Part shown: positions 1 to 12,275 of the stretch, in pieces | Position numbering within the stretch: the first letter of the stretch is position 1 | How the letters are laid out: every line of letters starts with the position of its first letter | Source: Cordia subcordata | Taxonomy: Eukaryota; Streptophyta; Magnoliopsida; Boraginales; Cordiaceae | Length of the DNA stretch: 64,000 bases | Reading direction: 5' to 3' | NCBI GenBank assembly: GCA_028554755.1 | Contig: JAPTOF010000009.1 | Location: 12,501,501-12,565,500, forward strand | Made by a program: the position numbers and the translations under genes | The notes under the pieces: model-generated | What the model was told of the DNA's origin: nothing | Database searches by the model: none | The model's input: the letters and a program-made list of their open reading frames with translations, nothing else

Positions 1-720
1 AGGACAATGTGGTAAGTTAAAATCCATTGTTTTATTAAGCGATTCTTAACCCAAACTTTTACTTGATGAAAATATGCTTTGAACTTCTCTTCTTTTTCTT
101 TTTTAACATTACAAAAATTGTAGGATGTTGCTGGGGCATTCTCTGCTGATGCAGCCATGGAGGGAATTCACCAGCTTTCAACTGGAAATTTAATTTCATT
201 ATCTGAACAAGAACTCGTGGATTGTGACACAAATGGCGAAGATCAGGGATGTGGGGGAGGTCTCATGGATGACGCATTCGAGTTCATCATACAGAACAAA
301 GGCCTCACAACTGAATCCAATTACCCTTACAGAGGCGTAGATGGAACTTGCAACAACCAAAAGGCAGACTCCAGTGCTGCCAAGATTACTGGTTATGAGG
401 ATGTGCCTGCAAATAGTGAGTCTGCATTATTAACGGCTGCAGCTTTTCAGCCAGTCTCTGTTGCTATTGATGCTAGTGGATCCGATTTCCAGTTCTACTC
501 AAGTGGCATTTTTACTGGAGAATGTGGCACTAATTTAGACCATGGTGTTACTGTTGTTGTTGGATACAGGACAAGTGATGATGGAACTAAATATTGGTTA
601 GTTAAGAATTCATGGGGCACCAACTGGGGAGAGGATGGATACATCAGAATTAAGAGATATATAGATGCTGAGGAAGGTCTCTGTCGCATTGCCATGAAAG
701 CTTCTTACCCAACTGCTTAA
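1..720 (+). pseudogene. Papain-like cysteine protease (C1A, SAG39/SAG12-like), 3' part, frameshifted
   Basis: The window opens in the last bases of an exon (1-11, reading G-Q-C plus one base), a GT-AG intron spans 12-123, and the final exon runs 124-720. The exon encodes the mature-domain part of a plant C1A endopeptidase: [11 protein letters not shown], the catalytic His in LDHGVT, Asn in KNSWG, and a terminal ASYPTA. In-frame joining should give the family's GQCGCCWAFSA around the catalytic Cys. Instead the Trp codon is followed by GGGGCA where GGGCA is expected (four G at 133-136). The extra base puts the splice-joined frame into a TGA a few codons later. The long open frame starting at ATG 157 lacks the catalytic Cys. 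Everything downstream of the extra G is intact, so this is either a very young pseudogene or a homopolymer sequencing error. The start lies outside the window. The 3' UTR has AATAAA near 976. Convergent with BRCA1. Confidence 0.88.
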
Positions 721-1084
721 ATTTCTGAATGCAATTTGGTCGACTCATTAAGGAACTCAGCAATCTCTTCTTGTATACATCTGTTTTTATACTGTGGATA
801 TATTGTAAAGTTGTTTGGCTTTACACGAAACCATGTGAATGTCTCAAAACATTGCATATAAACCACAAATATTTCACTTATCGCTGGAAATCACTAGAAA
901 CCTTTCCACAGCAAATCTATTAACGGTTGTCTAAAGCTTTACCATGTGTAATGAACAATGGTTGTCATGTATTTCAAATAAATTTGAAATACATGAAAAA
1001 TATTTACAAACTTGAGGCATTGTGATCTACCTTTCTACCAATAATGATACTGAACATAAAAGGTTTCAAAATAAGCAAACGCCA
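721..1084. other. 3' flanks between convergent protease and BRCA1 genes
   Basis: About 360 bases separate the two stop codons. They should hold both 3' UTRs. An AATAAA lies near 976 for the + strand gene. A small inverted repeat (ATTTCAAATAAATTTGAAAT) sits at about 970-990. No open frame here resembles a known protein. Confidence 0.7.
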
Positions 1085-4000
1085 TTATTCACTAAGGTTT
1101 TGCAACTTGCAGCCAGCAATAGAGTTCAGAATCCATGAATTGCTAGCTGCAACTGCTCCAGTGGAGCTAGCTAAAGCCTCTGCATCAGCTTTTCTACGGC
1201 TTATGATCAAATTTCTCTTGCTTGCCGTACACTTGTCAGGTAACTCAATGCTATAAATTACAAATGTTGTGGGGAAGGAGGACCCAAATGATACATTATC
1301 TTGGTCTCCTGAAATTGGCTTCCGATTTAGAACTGTTCCTCCAGCAGCAATCACAAGATCATGTAGATATCCTTTATACGAAGGTACAAAATCTCCCATA
1401 AAGTAAAATTTACTTCCAGTAAAAAGCTTTGGTTCCTGCAAGGTAGGAAACTTATCATAAAAGCTTTTGAACATAACATGCTAGATCCTATGTAGTAACC
1501 ATTTGAGATTTTGCATATTTGATAGTAATTGAATCGAGTGATTATCACGGGAACTAAAGGAAAAAAAAAAAAGGCAAAATGTAATAGAAGTTTAACAGTA
1601 GATAAATGGCTAACCTTATTAAGGAGTCTTGATCTGCCAAGCCTGGGGCCATTTCTGATTCCGTGAATGTCAACCTCAATTTCATAATGCTGCTCACCAA
1701 CCAGTTCCCTAGAGTTCAAGCAAGCCTTAATCCCTGCCAAAACAATCAATGCAAGAATGAAACAAGAGCAAAACTTCCAACAAAACAAGGACTTAACTAA
1801 AAACAAGTATGTGCCTCCTCCAAAAGTTGGATTGCTTATAAGAAATTCTTACTAACATTCAACATTCAAAATCCATTTTCCCTCCAAAACACCCATCAAA
1901 AACTTGAGGGTCCTTCTGCATGCCCCATTCTCATCAGTGGATGCAACAACATGGGTTACACTTGAATCCCAATTCTTTAATACTGTAACTCCAGACAATC
2001 TCTCAAATTCCGAAACCATTCCCTGCATTAGTATTAATTGAAGTTGATAAAGTGAACAAATTTATTCAAAATTGCACCCCTTGAAAAGTCATATTTAATT
2101 TTTTACCTACCTTCTGCTCATTGGTGAGAGCTGAGCAACAGATAATCACGTCCTTGGTCTTCTTCTGAGTCTTCCAGAGCAAATCTTTGCTGCTCTCTAG
2201 CTGAACAGTGACTTTTGGTTTCTGGATTTGAGTTCTGTTTAACAATGGTCGAAAAGAAAAAACATAATAAATTTGTTGTGTAGAATAGTAAAAATTTTTA
2301 GCACAGCAAACACTTCTTAGACTTTTGCCTGAAAATCAACCTACCTTTTGGGTACACACTTCTTTTTCTTCTCAGGTTGAAATCCATGTATCTCATGTGG
2401 CAGCTTAGAAGAAGCATGAAGAGGACATAATGCAACAAAGTTGTCCTGTAGCAAGAAAAAATGTAAATTAAGCCGAAACAATGATAGAATTATCCATTTG
2501 GGTTTTAAATTTGAGACATACATAATCCCATCGACATTCTGGAGTCAACTTTGCACATGGAACATGAAAGCTCTTCTGGCACTTCTTCTCATAACACCCA
2601 AGAGCCGCACCTTTGATTGCACAGAAACAACATTTAATCCTCCTGCTTCTTGCTAATTCAGATTCAAGGTTGATCACGTTATCATCCTCAAAATATACAT
2701 TAGGGGCCCTGCAATATACATTTGAGCAGTTAAAATTAGTCCAGCCTTGTTTTTCAAAAAATATTGATGGCCACTACTACAACTAGTATCAAGCTCATGA
2801 TTTGAGGAGTAGGTTTAAAACCAAAAGTTTCATAAAATGACTTCACCCTTTATGATTAATATTTTTCAGGGTAACTTTTGAAATGCAAGAGACATATGCT
2901 TTTAGAGAGTGAAGAACCAAACTGTGGAAATAAGGAAAGTCCTTCAACTGGAAAGTTAAACTTTACATGTCAAGCAATCTGATCCACTAGCATTATTCTA
3001 ATAAGAGGCAGTTCATAAAAATAAAACATTATTTATATCACTTTGAAAAAACAGGAAACTAAAATCTTCCTCCATCATGCCACTTGCATGATCATGAGGT
3101 ACCCATGCAATCAAATAAATGATGATGTTCTGGATAGGCTTCTATACCATTCTATGCAATTTTTATGTGCATGTATGACATCTGAACCTCCATCCTGATA
3201 GTTGTCAACCATCTTACCATTCAGGTAGTGAACCATGGCTCCTGATGCCTGACAGGTTATGAAACATTTACATAAGTTACAAGACAGAAGATTGAGAGTA
3301 GGCTATATGCTAAATATAATAAAATAGATACCTCGGACTCTGCAGGAGACTGGCAGAAAGCACATTGGGTTTTGTTAGAAGTATTTTCACATTTACGCAA
3401 AACCAAGCGATCCAATGCCTTATCAGTTTTTGATGAATGATCTCTGACTCCAGAATCAGGATTCCCTGGAACTTTCAAAGATGTTTGACTTTCGTTGGCA
3501 GCACTATGTGTTTGAAAGGCAGAACCAGAAATACCTTTGGACTTACGATCTTCAGAGAAGTTAACCTTTTTCATAGACTTTAACTTCTTATTATTGATAG
3601 CTTTACAGTTTCTTGTCATGATAGCCAAATCAGAAGTCTTATTTTCATCTGTAAGAGGAGACTTATAAGATGGGTTTGCAAAAGAATCCTCGCTGCATAT
3701 ATTTGTTATGACATCCACAGTAGCTTTTGGCTTTCTGGTATTTGGTCTAGCACAAGATCTCTGTTGTCGAGTGATGGTCTTCTTACTGCTTTTGCTTTTC
3801 TCCTTCAAGACAGGAATTCCTTCACTGCGTTCTGTCCAATCTAATGAAGCTGGCAGATCAGAAGACCTGGTTCTATTATCCCAAGTCAAAGATCCAGCCC
3901 CAGCACCTCCAGCAATAATATCTTCTGGCATTGTCTCAGTAGCACCAGCATCAAGATACCTTTTGTCTTCATTCATTTTGTCCTTTAAATTCAAGGTGTC

Positions 4001-7000
4001 AAAATTATTGTCAAAATTCTCCTGCATCTTGCAGTCAGTTTGTATTCCTGGTGCTTCATGCATAGATTCCTTGACTCGCTTGCTCTGGGTGCTCTTTGTT
4101 GCTTTCCTGGCTCTCTTCCTAGACTTCTTAATCCCTTTTGTTCTCTTGCCGGGATTTGTTGAAGAGGACAAATTTCTATTTACTTTTTCAGTTCCCTTTC
4201 CATTGGTTATGCTTTCTGCATTCTGGCCTCCCACTTCAACATTGATAGTCATATCTGGTGTGGAAGCTTCAGTTTTCTCTGGAGGTACAACACATTCGTC
4301 AGTATCCTCAACCTGCACCACTAACACATGTTAGTCCAGGGCATAGCTACAACACGAACTAAGTATAACAGGGCAGACTAGACATGAAATATGTCATAGT
4401 CCCTGACATTTACCACAAATAAACACCTGTAATTTAAGGGGGCTTGAATAAAGCTCTGGTGAGCAAGCTCTTTGTGTCCATTCAAACATTTCGCTGTCAA
4501 AAAAGTCTGCATTGCTTGATGCAATACAAGTTCCCTTCTGCACAAAGTGAAAGAGGCATGTTAGAGAAAGTTAAGGATGCCTGAGTGAAAATTTTCTAAT
4601 AACTAAACTGCATAAAATTATTCCAAATGACTCTGAGGTTTGAGTAGTTAGCTCCAATATTAACTGGGGGCCATATTGTTTACCAATTTCCCAAAGGCTC
4701 TTTTGGGGTGACCTGGGAGCTTCTATACTAGTATAACTTTAAAGGAGAAAGCGAAACTTAAAAGGAGTGATATGAAGAAGTTTACAAGCAGAGGGTACTG
4801 AATCTTTGGCTAGTTTAAATTCCCCTGCTCAAGTTCAGAAACAAATGGAAACCAAAGAAGGCCTGCAAGGGAGCCACTCGGTAAAGTACAGTAACATACA
4901 TAGAATAAATCCATGATATCATGAATTACTTAACATTTAATACTTACATTTGGAGTCAATTTAGAAGGGAGATCATCATCAGAGTCCTTGATATCACTGA
5001 AGCAAGGAACTTCAGGTGGTGTATCCATGGCATGATCCACATCTGTACGCTGACTAGATTTTTCGATATCCTCTTCCTCTCTCAGCCAGAAGAATGGAAT
5101 AAATACTGGTTCTCCATTTTTACTTATAATGGGTTTCTCCTTTTGAAATTCAGACCTTTCCTGATTTTCCTTGTTGGCAAAGTCTGCAGTTTCACCTTCC
5201 AATTTTGCAGGACGCGTAGGAGTCTCAGAATGTGGGTACTGTGGCACCTGAACCCTCTTCTTTGTTGGAAAGGAAGGTTTCTCTGAATTTGTTCTTCCAT
5301 CACAACTATTTGATGATCTGTTAGACCCTTTTCTTTTACATCTCTTTGGAGGCTCCAGGCCAGAAGTACCGGCAGGGATGCTTTCTTGTGCTACACAACT
5401 TTTACTGCCATCAAGTTGATCCTTGTCACCTATGCACCCAATTAAAAGATTATTCGGTGAGGATGTTGAAATTAATTATGAAAACCATGAAAGCAACTAG
5501 TAATTTGCACCACAAACTAGATAGAGCACTAAAGATGAGAGTTCACATTAATGGATTATGAACCTTTAAAAGAGAAAAGAAGTACAAGCGGTATGCATCG
5601 ATGAGTTTGTGAGTGTTACAATTAGCATCCTTTTTGCAAGAATGGATTAAAACCCCCCATGCACACAGAAGTCAAACTTCTCTTCTATTTTAACAACCAT
5701 AAATTATGAAGCTAAAGCTAGGGAACTAAACTCTGTCAATTCATGCTGGCATATTTCAAATTGGATTACAACAGCTAGAGCCCCAAACCAGTCTTGGACT
5801 TCCATTGTCAAGATAGTTAGCACAATTAACTATTACCTGATACTTTGTTTGAAGCAGCAACTTGAGAGACGAATATATTGACTCCTGAAGCAACCTCCAT
5901 GCTCTTGTAAATTGTCACCAAGTTATCCATATGAGGAGCAGGGCGAATTTCTAAAAGAGCAACATTAATTGGTCAACATAAATAAATGAAATAGCAGAAA
6001 ATTAAATTCCTTCATATGAACTAAACAATTATAGACTAATCTATAATATTGCTCAGCGATGACCTCGGCAATATGTTTCGGATTACATCAAGTCATTCTT
6101 ATACGCAATTCAATCATATGCAATCAGCAACATCAAAATTTAACTGACCATGGCAAGTTAATATATTTCACCTTTTCCATCTAACACGAAAACTAAAATC
6201 ACATTAATGCATGTAGCAAGGGATGACACCACTCGAACTGCATTTGTTCCTTCTATCAACTTGAATGTGAATCTCTGAGAAACAATTACATGGTGTCCCA
6301 TAAATATATTGGCAGAAAGTCACAAGTCTCTTCAATCCTTCATGCCAATCAACTTCAATGTTTATTTGCATACATTAGCTTTCTCTTGCAGGCAACTATC
6401 AAATATTTAACTCAACCTGAAACTAATTTTAACCCTATTCCCAGACTTTCTTAGTTTCAATTCTAGTACTAAAGCTACAAAAACACCAGACGTCATTGAG
6501 ATAAGATTCTCTTGTTTGAAAGCTGAGAGCTGAGCATTTTATTTATTGAAACAAAATATGAACTCCAATCGACAACATTGCAGCCCAACCAATTAATCCA
6601 CTATATACATACAATTGAAATGTCAAAACCATTATCAAGAAGCTGAATTTCATTACTGTACTGGAACCATTATCAAGGGCTGATCCACATTGTCAATAGC
6701 CCGAAATTGGCCCGGCCCCGCACCCAAAAAAAAAAACTAATCCCACAAAATCCTTATTCTCTTTACTCATCCATACTAATCCTAGAACCACTCACTACCT
6801 CTATTCAAAATCATCATTCTTTCGAATTGATTCCTCTAAATTTCCAACTGGTATTGAGAAGGTAATCATAGCAATAATTGATGAATAAACATTAAAAGTG
6901 ATGAAATACAGAGAAGGTATAATAATTATAAGCACAAAAATTACATACCTCTACGCCTGTAAGGAAGCTTACACACTGGACAATTAGATGCTGCTTTCAT

Positions 7001-7383
7001 TGATTTCCCAATACATAAACTGCAGAAGAAAAATATCACAAAATATGTTAGCATAAGTCTAAGCAAAGAATAAACAAACAAAGACGCGACACAAGAAATA
7101 ACCAGTGAGGCAAAAAGGGAACTACATAAATTGAATTTATACACAGAGACAAGAGCTTACTTGCAAAATACATGATTGCATGTGAGCGAAACAGCACTTT
7201 TCAGCAGACTCAAGCTGTGCATAACAGGATTAGAAAGTGATTAAAACACGATAGAAGTATGTAATTGTCGAGCTTAATAAGAGAATAGAAGTTTTTATCT
7301 TATAAAAAAAAAAAAAAGAGTAAAAACCAGATGGGACATTTGAGCTCTCTGCCCATTCTTTCGAGGTTTGAGATGTCCGCCAT
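1085..7383 (-). CDS. BRCA1: BRCA1 homologue, RING - EPHD - tandem BRCT protein (14 exons)
   Basis: Exons in transcript order: 7383-7328, 7214-7161, 7019-6949, 5950-5837, 5429-4948, 4537-4427, 4312-3332, 3248-3148, 2708-2522, 2445-2345, 2234-2111, 2022-1857, 1733-1615, 1435-1085. All introns are GT-AG and the total is 3018 nt, or 1005 residues (Arabidopsis BRCA1 is about 940). The protein starts MADISNLERMGRELKCPIC. Residues C16, C19, C31, H33, C36, C39, C50 and C53 are a complete C3HC4 RING, as in E3 ubiquitin ligases. A Lys/Ser-rich middle contains the plant BRCA1 motifs PFFWLREEED and DSEMFEWTQRACSPE. From about 613 to 745 an extended PHD module (CAFC, HKNCIEWAPN, GAALGCY, SFHVPCAKL) marks the plant BRCA1/BARD1 type. 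BRCT repeats follow at about 770-865 and 890-1000 (EGKWIL, KLFTGSKFYFMGDF). The nuclear role expected from the family is homologous recombination repair with BARD1. The PFFWLR and FEWTQR blocks favour BRCA1 over BARD1. Exon 6 begins at a CAGAAG tandem acceptor, so one Lys may be optional. Confidence 0.95.
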
Positions 7384-8672
7384 TTGCTTGCTTCGAAGAA
7401 TGAGATGTGTGTGTGTGTGTGTGAGTGTGTGTTTGTGTGGGGAGAGAAGGCAGTCTAACAGTGAATGGGGGATGAAGTTTATTTTGTGTGGGCGCGTTTC
7501 GCAGGCTGTGGGGGGGAAATGTTTTTATAGAATCCGATTTTTTGAAATTTTTTCTAAAAAGCGCGCGCGTTTTGTCTTGTACTCGAGGGTGTTTGGAAGA
7601 GCTTACGGGCGCTTACAAAAATCACCTCTGGTTATCCTTCTACTTGCCGGTGTTTATACCCGTCCAAATTTTGTTATAACAAAGTGTATAAATAAAAATA
7701 TTATAATAATTAAAAATAAATAGAATTATATATAATAAATTTGTCCTAAATATTATAATTTTAAATTCATATAATTGGAAAGGAGTATTGTCACGTATAA
7801 TCATGTTAAAAAGGTGTCAAAATCATTTGTTATTTTATTAGAACTGAAACATTTAAATTATACCAATATGAACATTTAATAACTTTCATAATTTTCATTT
7901 TAACTACTAGTTTAATTGAGTGAAAAGTCTTGACAAAAAGTTTATGACCCAAAGTTTATTTGAAAAGATTGGGCGTTTATGGCTTATTCCATACACATCA
8001 TAAAAGAAAAATGACAAAGCTTGTTCGAAAAGATTGATAGTGATAGCTTACTCCATGCACCTCATTAAAAAAAAAAATACCACAATCGTTAATGCAAAAT
8101 CAAATGACGTGGCTGCACCAGCACTCAGTTTGATAAGTGGGAAAAAAAAACATATGAAAAAAGCTCCACAAATAGTATATTTAAGTTTAGATATAAAAAA
8201 TACATATGACAAATAAATAGTGGTAGTGAGAAAAAAGGAATTATATAGTTTTGGCTTCTTACATAAGCTAATGATAATCATTCATGAAATATAATTTAAA
8301 AATAAATTACATATGTAAAAAATTACTTAAATTATTATATATCATATTTTAAAATAAAATCAGGTTTTTACAATAAGCCACCAATACAACAAAAGTGATA
8401 TAATAAAAACCAATTATAGCAGTACACGTAGCATTTCCAATAAACTTTTGGACATCAAATAAAGATATGATGTGGCAGCACTACATTTTGGAGGGAAAAC
8501 ACAATTGAAAGAACTTTCACAAATAGTGCATAGATGTTTGGTGCTTAGAATCTATTTTTATTTTTAGAATAAGACATTTAAGTCTTTGACCTTTTTGTAT
8601 TAGAATAACTAAATTCTCCAGTTTATTTTTTCCTTTTGGGAAATCCTCCAGGACTAATAGTATTAAATTTTT
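7384..8672. other. BRCA1 upstream region and AT-rich intergenic DNA
   Basis: The first 250 bases upstream of the BRCA1 ATG are richer in GC than the rest and should carry its promoter and 5' UTR. They hold a (GT)n run at about 7407-7434, GGCGCGTTTCGC at 7491-7502 and an alternating GCGCGCGCG at 7561-7569. No exact E2F consensus (TTTSSCGC) was found. From about 7660 the sequence becomes AT-rich. Open frames of 60-130 codons here show no family resemblance and are low-complexity. Confidence 0.6.
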
Positions 8673-9574
8673 GGGTGAATTGCTTAAGTCTCTTTTGTGG
8701 TTTGAATAATATTCATAACTTTTCTCTGTATTTTACAAATTTACTACTTGACCCTCTATAATTTAAATGATAGTGCACACGACTCCCAAAAACTAACTAT
8801 CGTTAGTTTTTTAACGAATTTTAGTAAAATATCATTTTTGCCTTTGTCTAATCCAATTAAAAAATCTATTTTACCTTCATTTTATTTTAAAAATAAACTT
8901 AAAAAAAAAGTCTTAAAAAGTCTATTTTGCCCCTAACTTATTAAATAAAATATCTATTTTATCTTTATTTTATTTAAAAATAAAAATTTAAATTAGAAAA
9001 AACACAAAAAAAAAAAGAAAATATGAGGGATGGGAGAGTGGGGGCTGCGGGGGGTAAGGGCGGTGAGGGTGGGGGTTGCCGGGGGTGGGGGCTGCTGAGG
9101 GTAGGGGCGACGGGGGGTGGGGGCTACTGAGGGTAGGGGCGACAGGGGTGGGGCGACGGGGGTGGGGGCAGCTGGGGATGGGGCTGGTGGGGGGCGGGGG
9201 CAACGGGGGTGGTGGAGCTTGTGGGGGTAGGGGGTGGGGCCTGGTGGGGTTAGGTCTGGGGCTTGGGTGGCAAGGGTGGTGGGCTAGGGGGTGGCTGGGG
9301 CTAGTGGGCTGGGGTGTCTTTTTTTTATTTAATTTTTTTTATAAACAAATTAAAGATAGAAAAGTTTATTTAATGCATTTATTATGAAAAAACAAAGCAA
9401 AATTGCACAAGCCGCACTGCATGTCAAAACACATTATTTTGGACAAAAAATTAACAGAGGGAGTCTATGTGCACCCTTATTAAAACTACAGGGAATGACT
9501 TAGCTAATTTTGTAACCACAAGGTATTATTATGCACATTTGTCAAACCACAGGAAAAAATTGAGTAATTCACCC
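8673..9574. mobile_element. MULE-like terminal-inverted-repeat element with G-rich core
   Basis: The left end (GGGTGAATTGCTTAAG at 8673) and the right end read in reverse (GGGTGAATTACTCAAT from 9574) are imperfect inverted repeats that continue for roughly 130 bases, including shared TGTGGTTTGA and AGTCTATGTGCAC-like blocks. The 9-base flanks are TAAATTTTT (8664-8672) and TATATTTTT (9575-9583), an 8/9 match consistent with a Mutator-type 9-bp target duplication. No transposase is encoded. The centre is the G-rich tract 9026-9320. Confidence 0.7.
9026..9320 (+). repeat. 300-bp G-rich tract, degenerate GGGGGTGGGGGC-type repeats
   Basis: The plus strand is packed with G-runs of 3-6 separated by 1-5 bases, with a loose repeat unit such as GCTGCTGAGGGTAGGGGCGA. 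It stands out sharply from about 30% GC surroundings. It opens a Gly/Trp-rich frame on + (9076-9387) and a Pro-rich frame on - (8988-9203), both low-complexity and not credible as genes. It could fold as many overlapping G-quadruplexes. Confidence 0.9.
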
Positions 9575-12275
9575 TATATTTTTTTAACAGTCAAATAATT
9601 GTCTAATTAAAGTTTCTCATTTGCCCTTGCCATACTTGTTCTCGAATATATGTTTTTGTACATCACAAAAATAATATATCGAACATTACATAGCTCGACA
9701 TATTCAGATGAAAAGTTCATTCAAGTTAATCAACATCAACAAATCTCTAAAATTAACAGCAATAAAATAAAGACCCAATTTGATTTTATTTAACCAAAAT
9801 CATAAAGGGACGAATGCTCTATTTGTTATTATATTATTTTAAGATGCTTATTCTAGTGAAATAGAGGAAAATCTTATAAGATTTAAGACATCTTATCATG
9901 TATCTTTTAAAAAATTCAAGCCAAATCATACTTTTTATCTTATAAGAAATAAGTAATCCATCCTATCTTATTTTTTACAATTATAGAATGCGTGGTGCAT
10001 ATAATAAAATATCTTAAATCTTATAAGATTTCTCCAAATTAATAAAATAAGTATCTTAAAATAAGATTATTCCAAACACACTAGAAGGCTAATTAACAAC
10101 CCACCCATCAGGCTAAAAGTTACTTAGATGCCATTGTATTTATTAGAATAGTTAAATCTCGACAACAATTCGTGAAGTGAAAATTTTTATGCCTCTACTT
10201 GTCAACCAACTCAAATATCTAAGTCATCCATAAAATATTATTGTTGGATAAAAATCAACTTTCAATATTTACACCTTGAAGAGGTCGGGGCAGGACTCTT
10301 TATGATTTTGGTGGTTAAATTGAATCAAATTGGGTCTTTATATTGTTGCTGTTAGTTTTAAGATCTGGTGATGTTGATGCAAATCGAATAAACTTTTTAG
10401 AATGATGAATCTTTACTTTAAGATGTTGATCTATGTAATCTCTATCTATTACTTCAATGGAATGCTTTTTTTAAAAAAATGATATGGTCTGTAAACTGTG
10501 GTATATACAAGCATATATAACCGGGAAAGAAGTATAGTAAAGGCAAAAGAAAATTTTTAATTGATCAACTATTTGACTGTTAAAAATATTATATAGTGTT
10601 ACCTTTGAAGGACCTCTTAAAAGAAAAAAATAAATTGAAGGATCAAATTGTCCCAATACTAAAAAGTGGAGAATTTGAATGTCTCATTTCCTTTTTTCTC
10701 TCACTTTAATATTGAAACCTTATTTATCCACATTTCACACTACCTGACCGTTCATTATCCTAAGTTTCAACGGCTAAGATCAACTTTGTCCACCATGTTG
10801 TTTCGTGCGTCATTTAGTGTGCATTTTCTTCCCTCTATTATTTAATCATAAATTGTAGTCACAATTATATGTCGTGTTTCAATGGAATTTTGTTATGCAA
10901 ATAGTGTTTTTGCAAACTTGTATATATTTTTGGACAAACTATTTCAATTATGTGTTTAAAATTGAAAAGAATTGAAAATTTTATATATGTTCAATGTTAG
11001 TTTTTTTTAACTAAAGTTAGACGTGTTAGTTTTTGGTTCATGACAGTAATACCATTTGACTCACGAAATAGATTGGCAGCCCTCATTGTAGGCATGTATG
11101 TATACGTTTTTGTGTACTTTGCACAGGTTATTTCTTTTAATTAGTTGAAAAAGGATCATTACTTTAAAAGAAAAAAAAATATCATTTGAAAGGTACTCTT
11201 TTATTAACATAAAATTTATTTACTGGTACATAGGAAACAGTTGTTAGTTTTGAGAATGTTAAGAGGAATAAACATAAAAGCAAATTGGACATATAATCAA
11301 ATTTTAAATTTTGTTTGAATATTATGCCTAGAAGGAAAAAAAACTAATACTTTTTGTTATTATTTTTAACAAAAGATGATTTTCATAACTTTAAAATGAA
11401 TACCATCTTCTCTGATAAAAGACATCAAATATCAACCTAGAATCAATACTTCTGTATTTCCACCTCTATAAAAGATAATGAGAATGTCATAAATAAAAAT
11501 AGCTTTTAATTACTGAGATAAATAGTAAGTAGAAAAGAACAATTTCGTACCTTAGAAAAAAGAAGCACCTTTCATGAATGCTATGTAGAAATTCTTTTCT
11601 TTCGCACATCCTTAAAATTATATTGAAAAATTAGTGGGAATCAAGTAATACATGAATTCAAAATCTATAAACTAAAACCTTAAAAAAAAGAACATGTTAC
11701 ACTTTATATATGTATTAGTAGAGAATGTCAAACATCATTTATAATACGTATGGACTAATAGAATGTAACTTTTGTTCTTTCTCTAATACTTTGTAGAGAT
11801 TGTCTTGGTCTTCAAATGCATTGAAGATTTGCACTAGATTGCTACGTTTAGTCAAGCACCACAATATTTTTACCTCCTTCTCACATCCATCCTTGACTAT
11901 AGTAGTTGTTTTAATCTAATGACATCACTCACAAAATCAAATAAAAGGAATATCCCATAAGGTAAATAAAAAAAAAGGTATGGAAGCAAATGCATGGTTG
12001 AGAGACCTATAAGATTCATAACTTTTTTGAAAGAATTAAATTCATAACCATTTTGAAAAAGTTAAAATTTGTTAAAAATTTAATTAAGTGTCTTAATTAA
12101 TGGAGGAGTTGGATGTCGTCTGTTTATTTTCTTGGCTCCAAAAAAACAAAAAGGTGATGGGGGCAATAGTAGATTACTATAAAGGTAAGGTGGCATTTTA
12201 GTAGAGTTTTATAGTGTTGATGTATCAGCACCTAAAGCTTACATATACTTCTTGAGGTGCAATTATATATAAATA
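9575..12275. other. AT-rich intergenic stretch without recognisable genes
   Basis: It contains one small inverted-repeat element (9812-10086) and otherwise only AT-rich, low-complexity DNA. The last 50 bases (CACCTAAAGCTTACATATAC at 12230 and an AGGTGCAATTATATATAAAT block ending at 12275) resemble a degenerate reverse-oriented Helitron 5' end lying directly against the Helitron that begins at 12276. Confidence 0.6.
9812..10086. mobile_element. Short inverted-repeat MITE-like element
   Basis: The block TATTTTAAGATGCTTATTCT near the left end is matched on the opposite strand near the right end by TATTTTAAGATACTTATTTT. The outer parts (CTCTATTTGTTA on the left, GTGTTTGGAATAATC reversed on the right) are weaker. 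No coding capacity and no clear target duplication. The family is unassigned. Confidence 0.45.

Noticed and set aside
3708..4334. 208-codon plus-strand open frame
   Set aside because: It is the antisense shadow of the large BRCA1 exon (3332-4312) and has no recognisable domain.
7491..7570. E2F-type site in the BRCA1 promoter
   Set aside because: GGCGCGTTTCGC and GCGCGCGCG are suggestive, but neither matches TTTSSCGC or its reverse; no CTT-N7-AAG SOG1-type site was found either.
7331..7723. 130-codon plus-strand open frame over the BRCA1 first exon and upstream region
   Set aside because: It overlaps the BRCA1 start on the other strand, includes a GT-repeat, and looks like chance reading of a GC-richer promoter.
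9076..9387. Glycine-rich protein gene
   Set aside because: The frame only reflects the G-rich tract inside a transposon-like element; no start context, signal peptide or family match.
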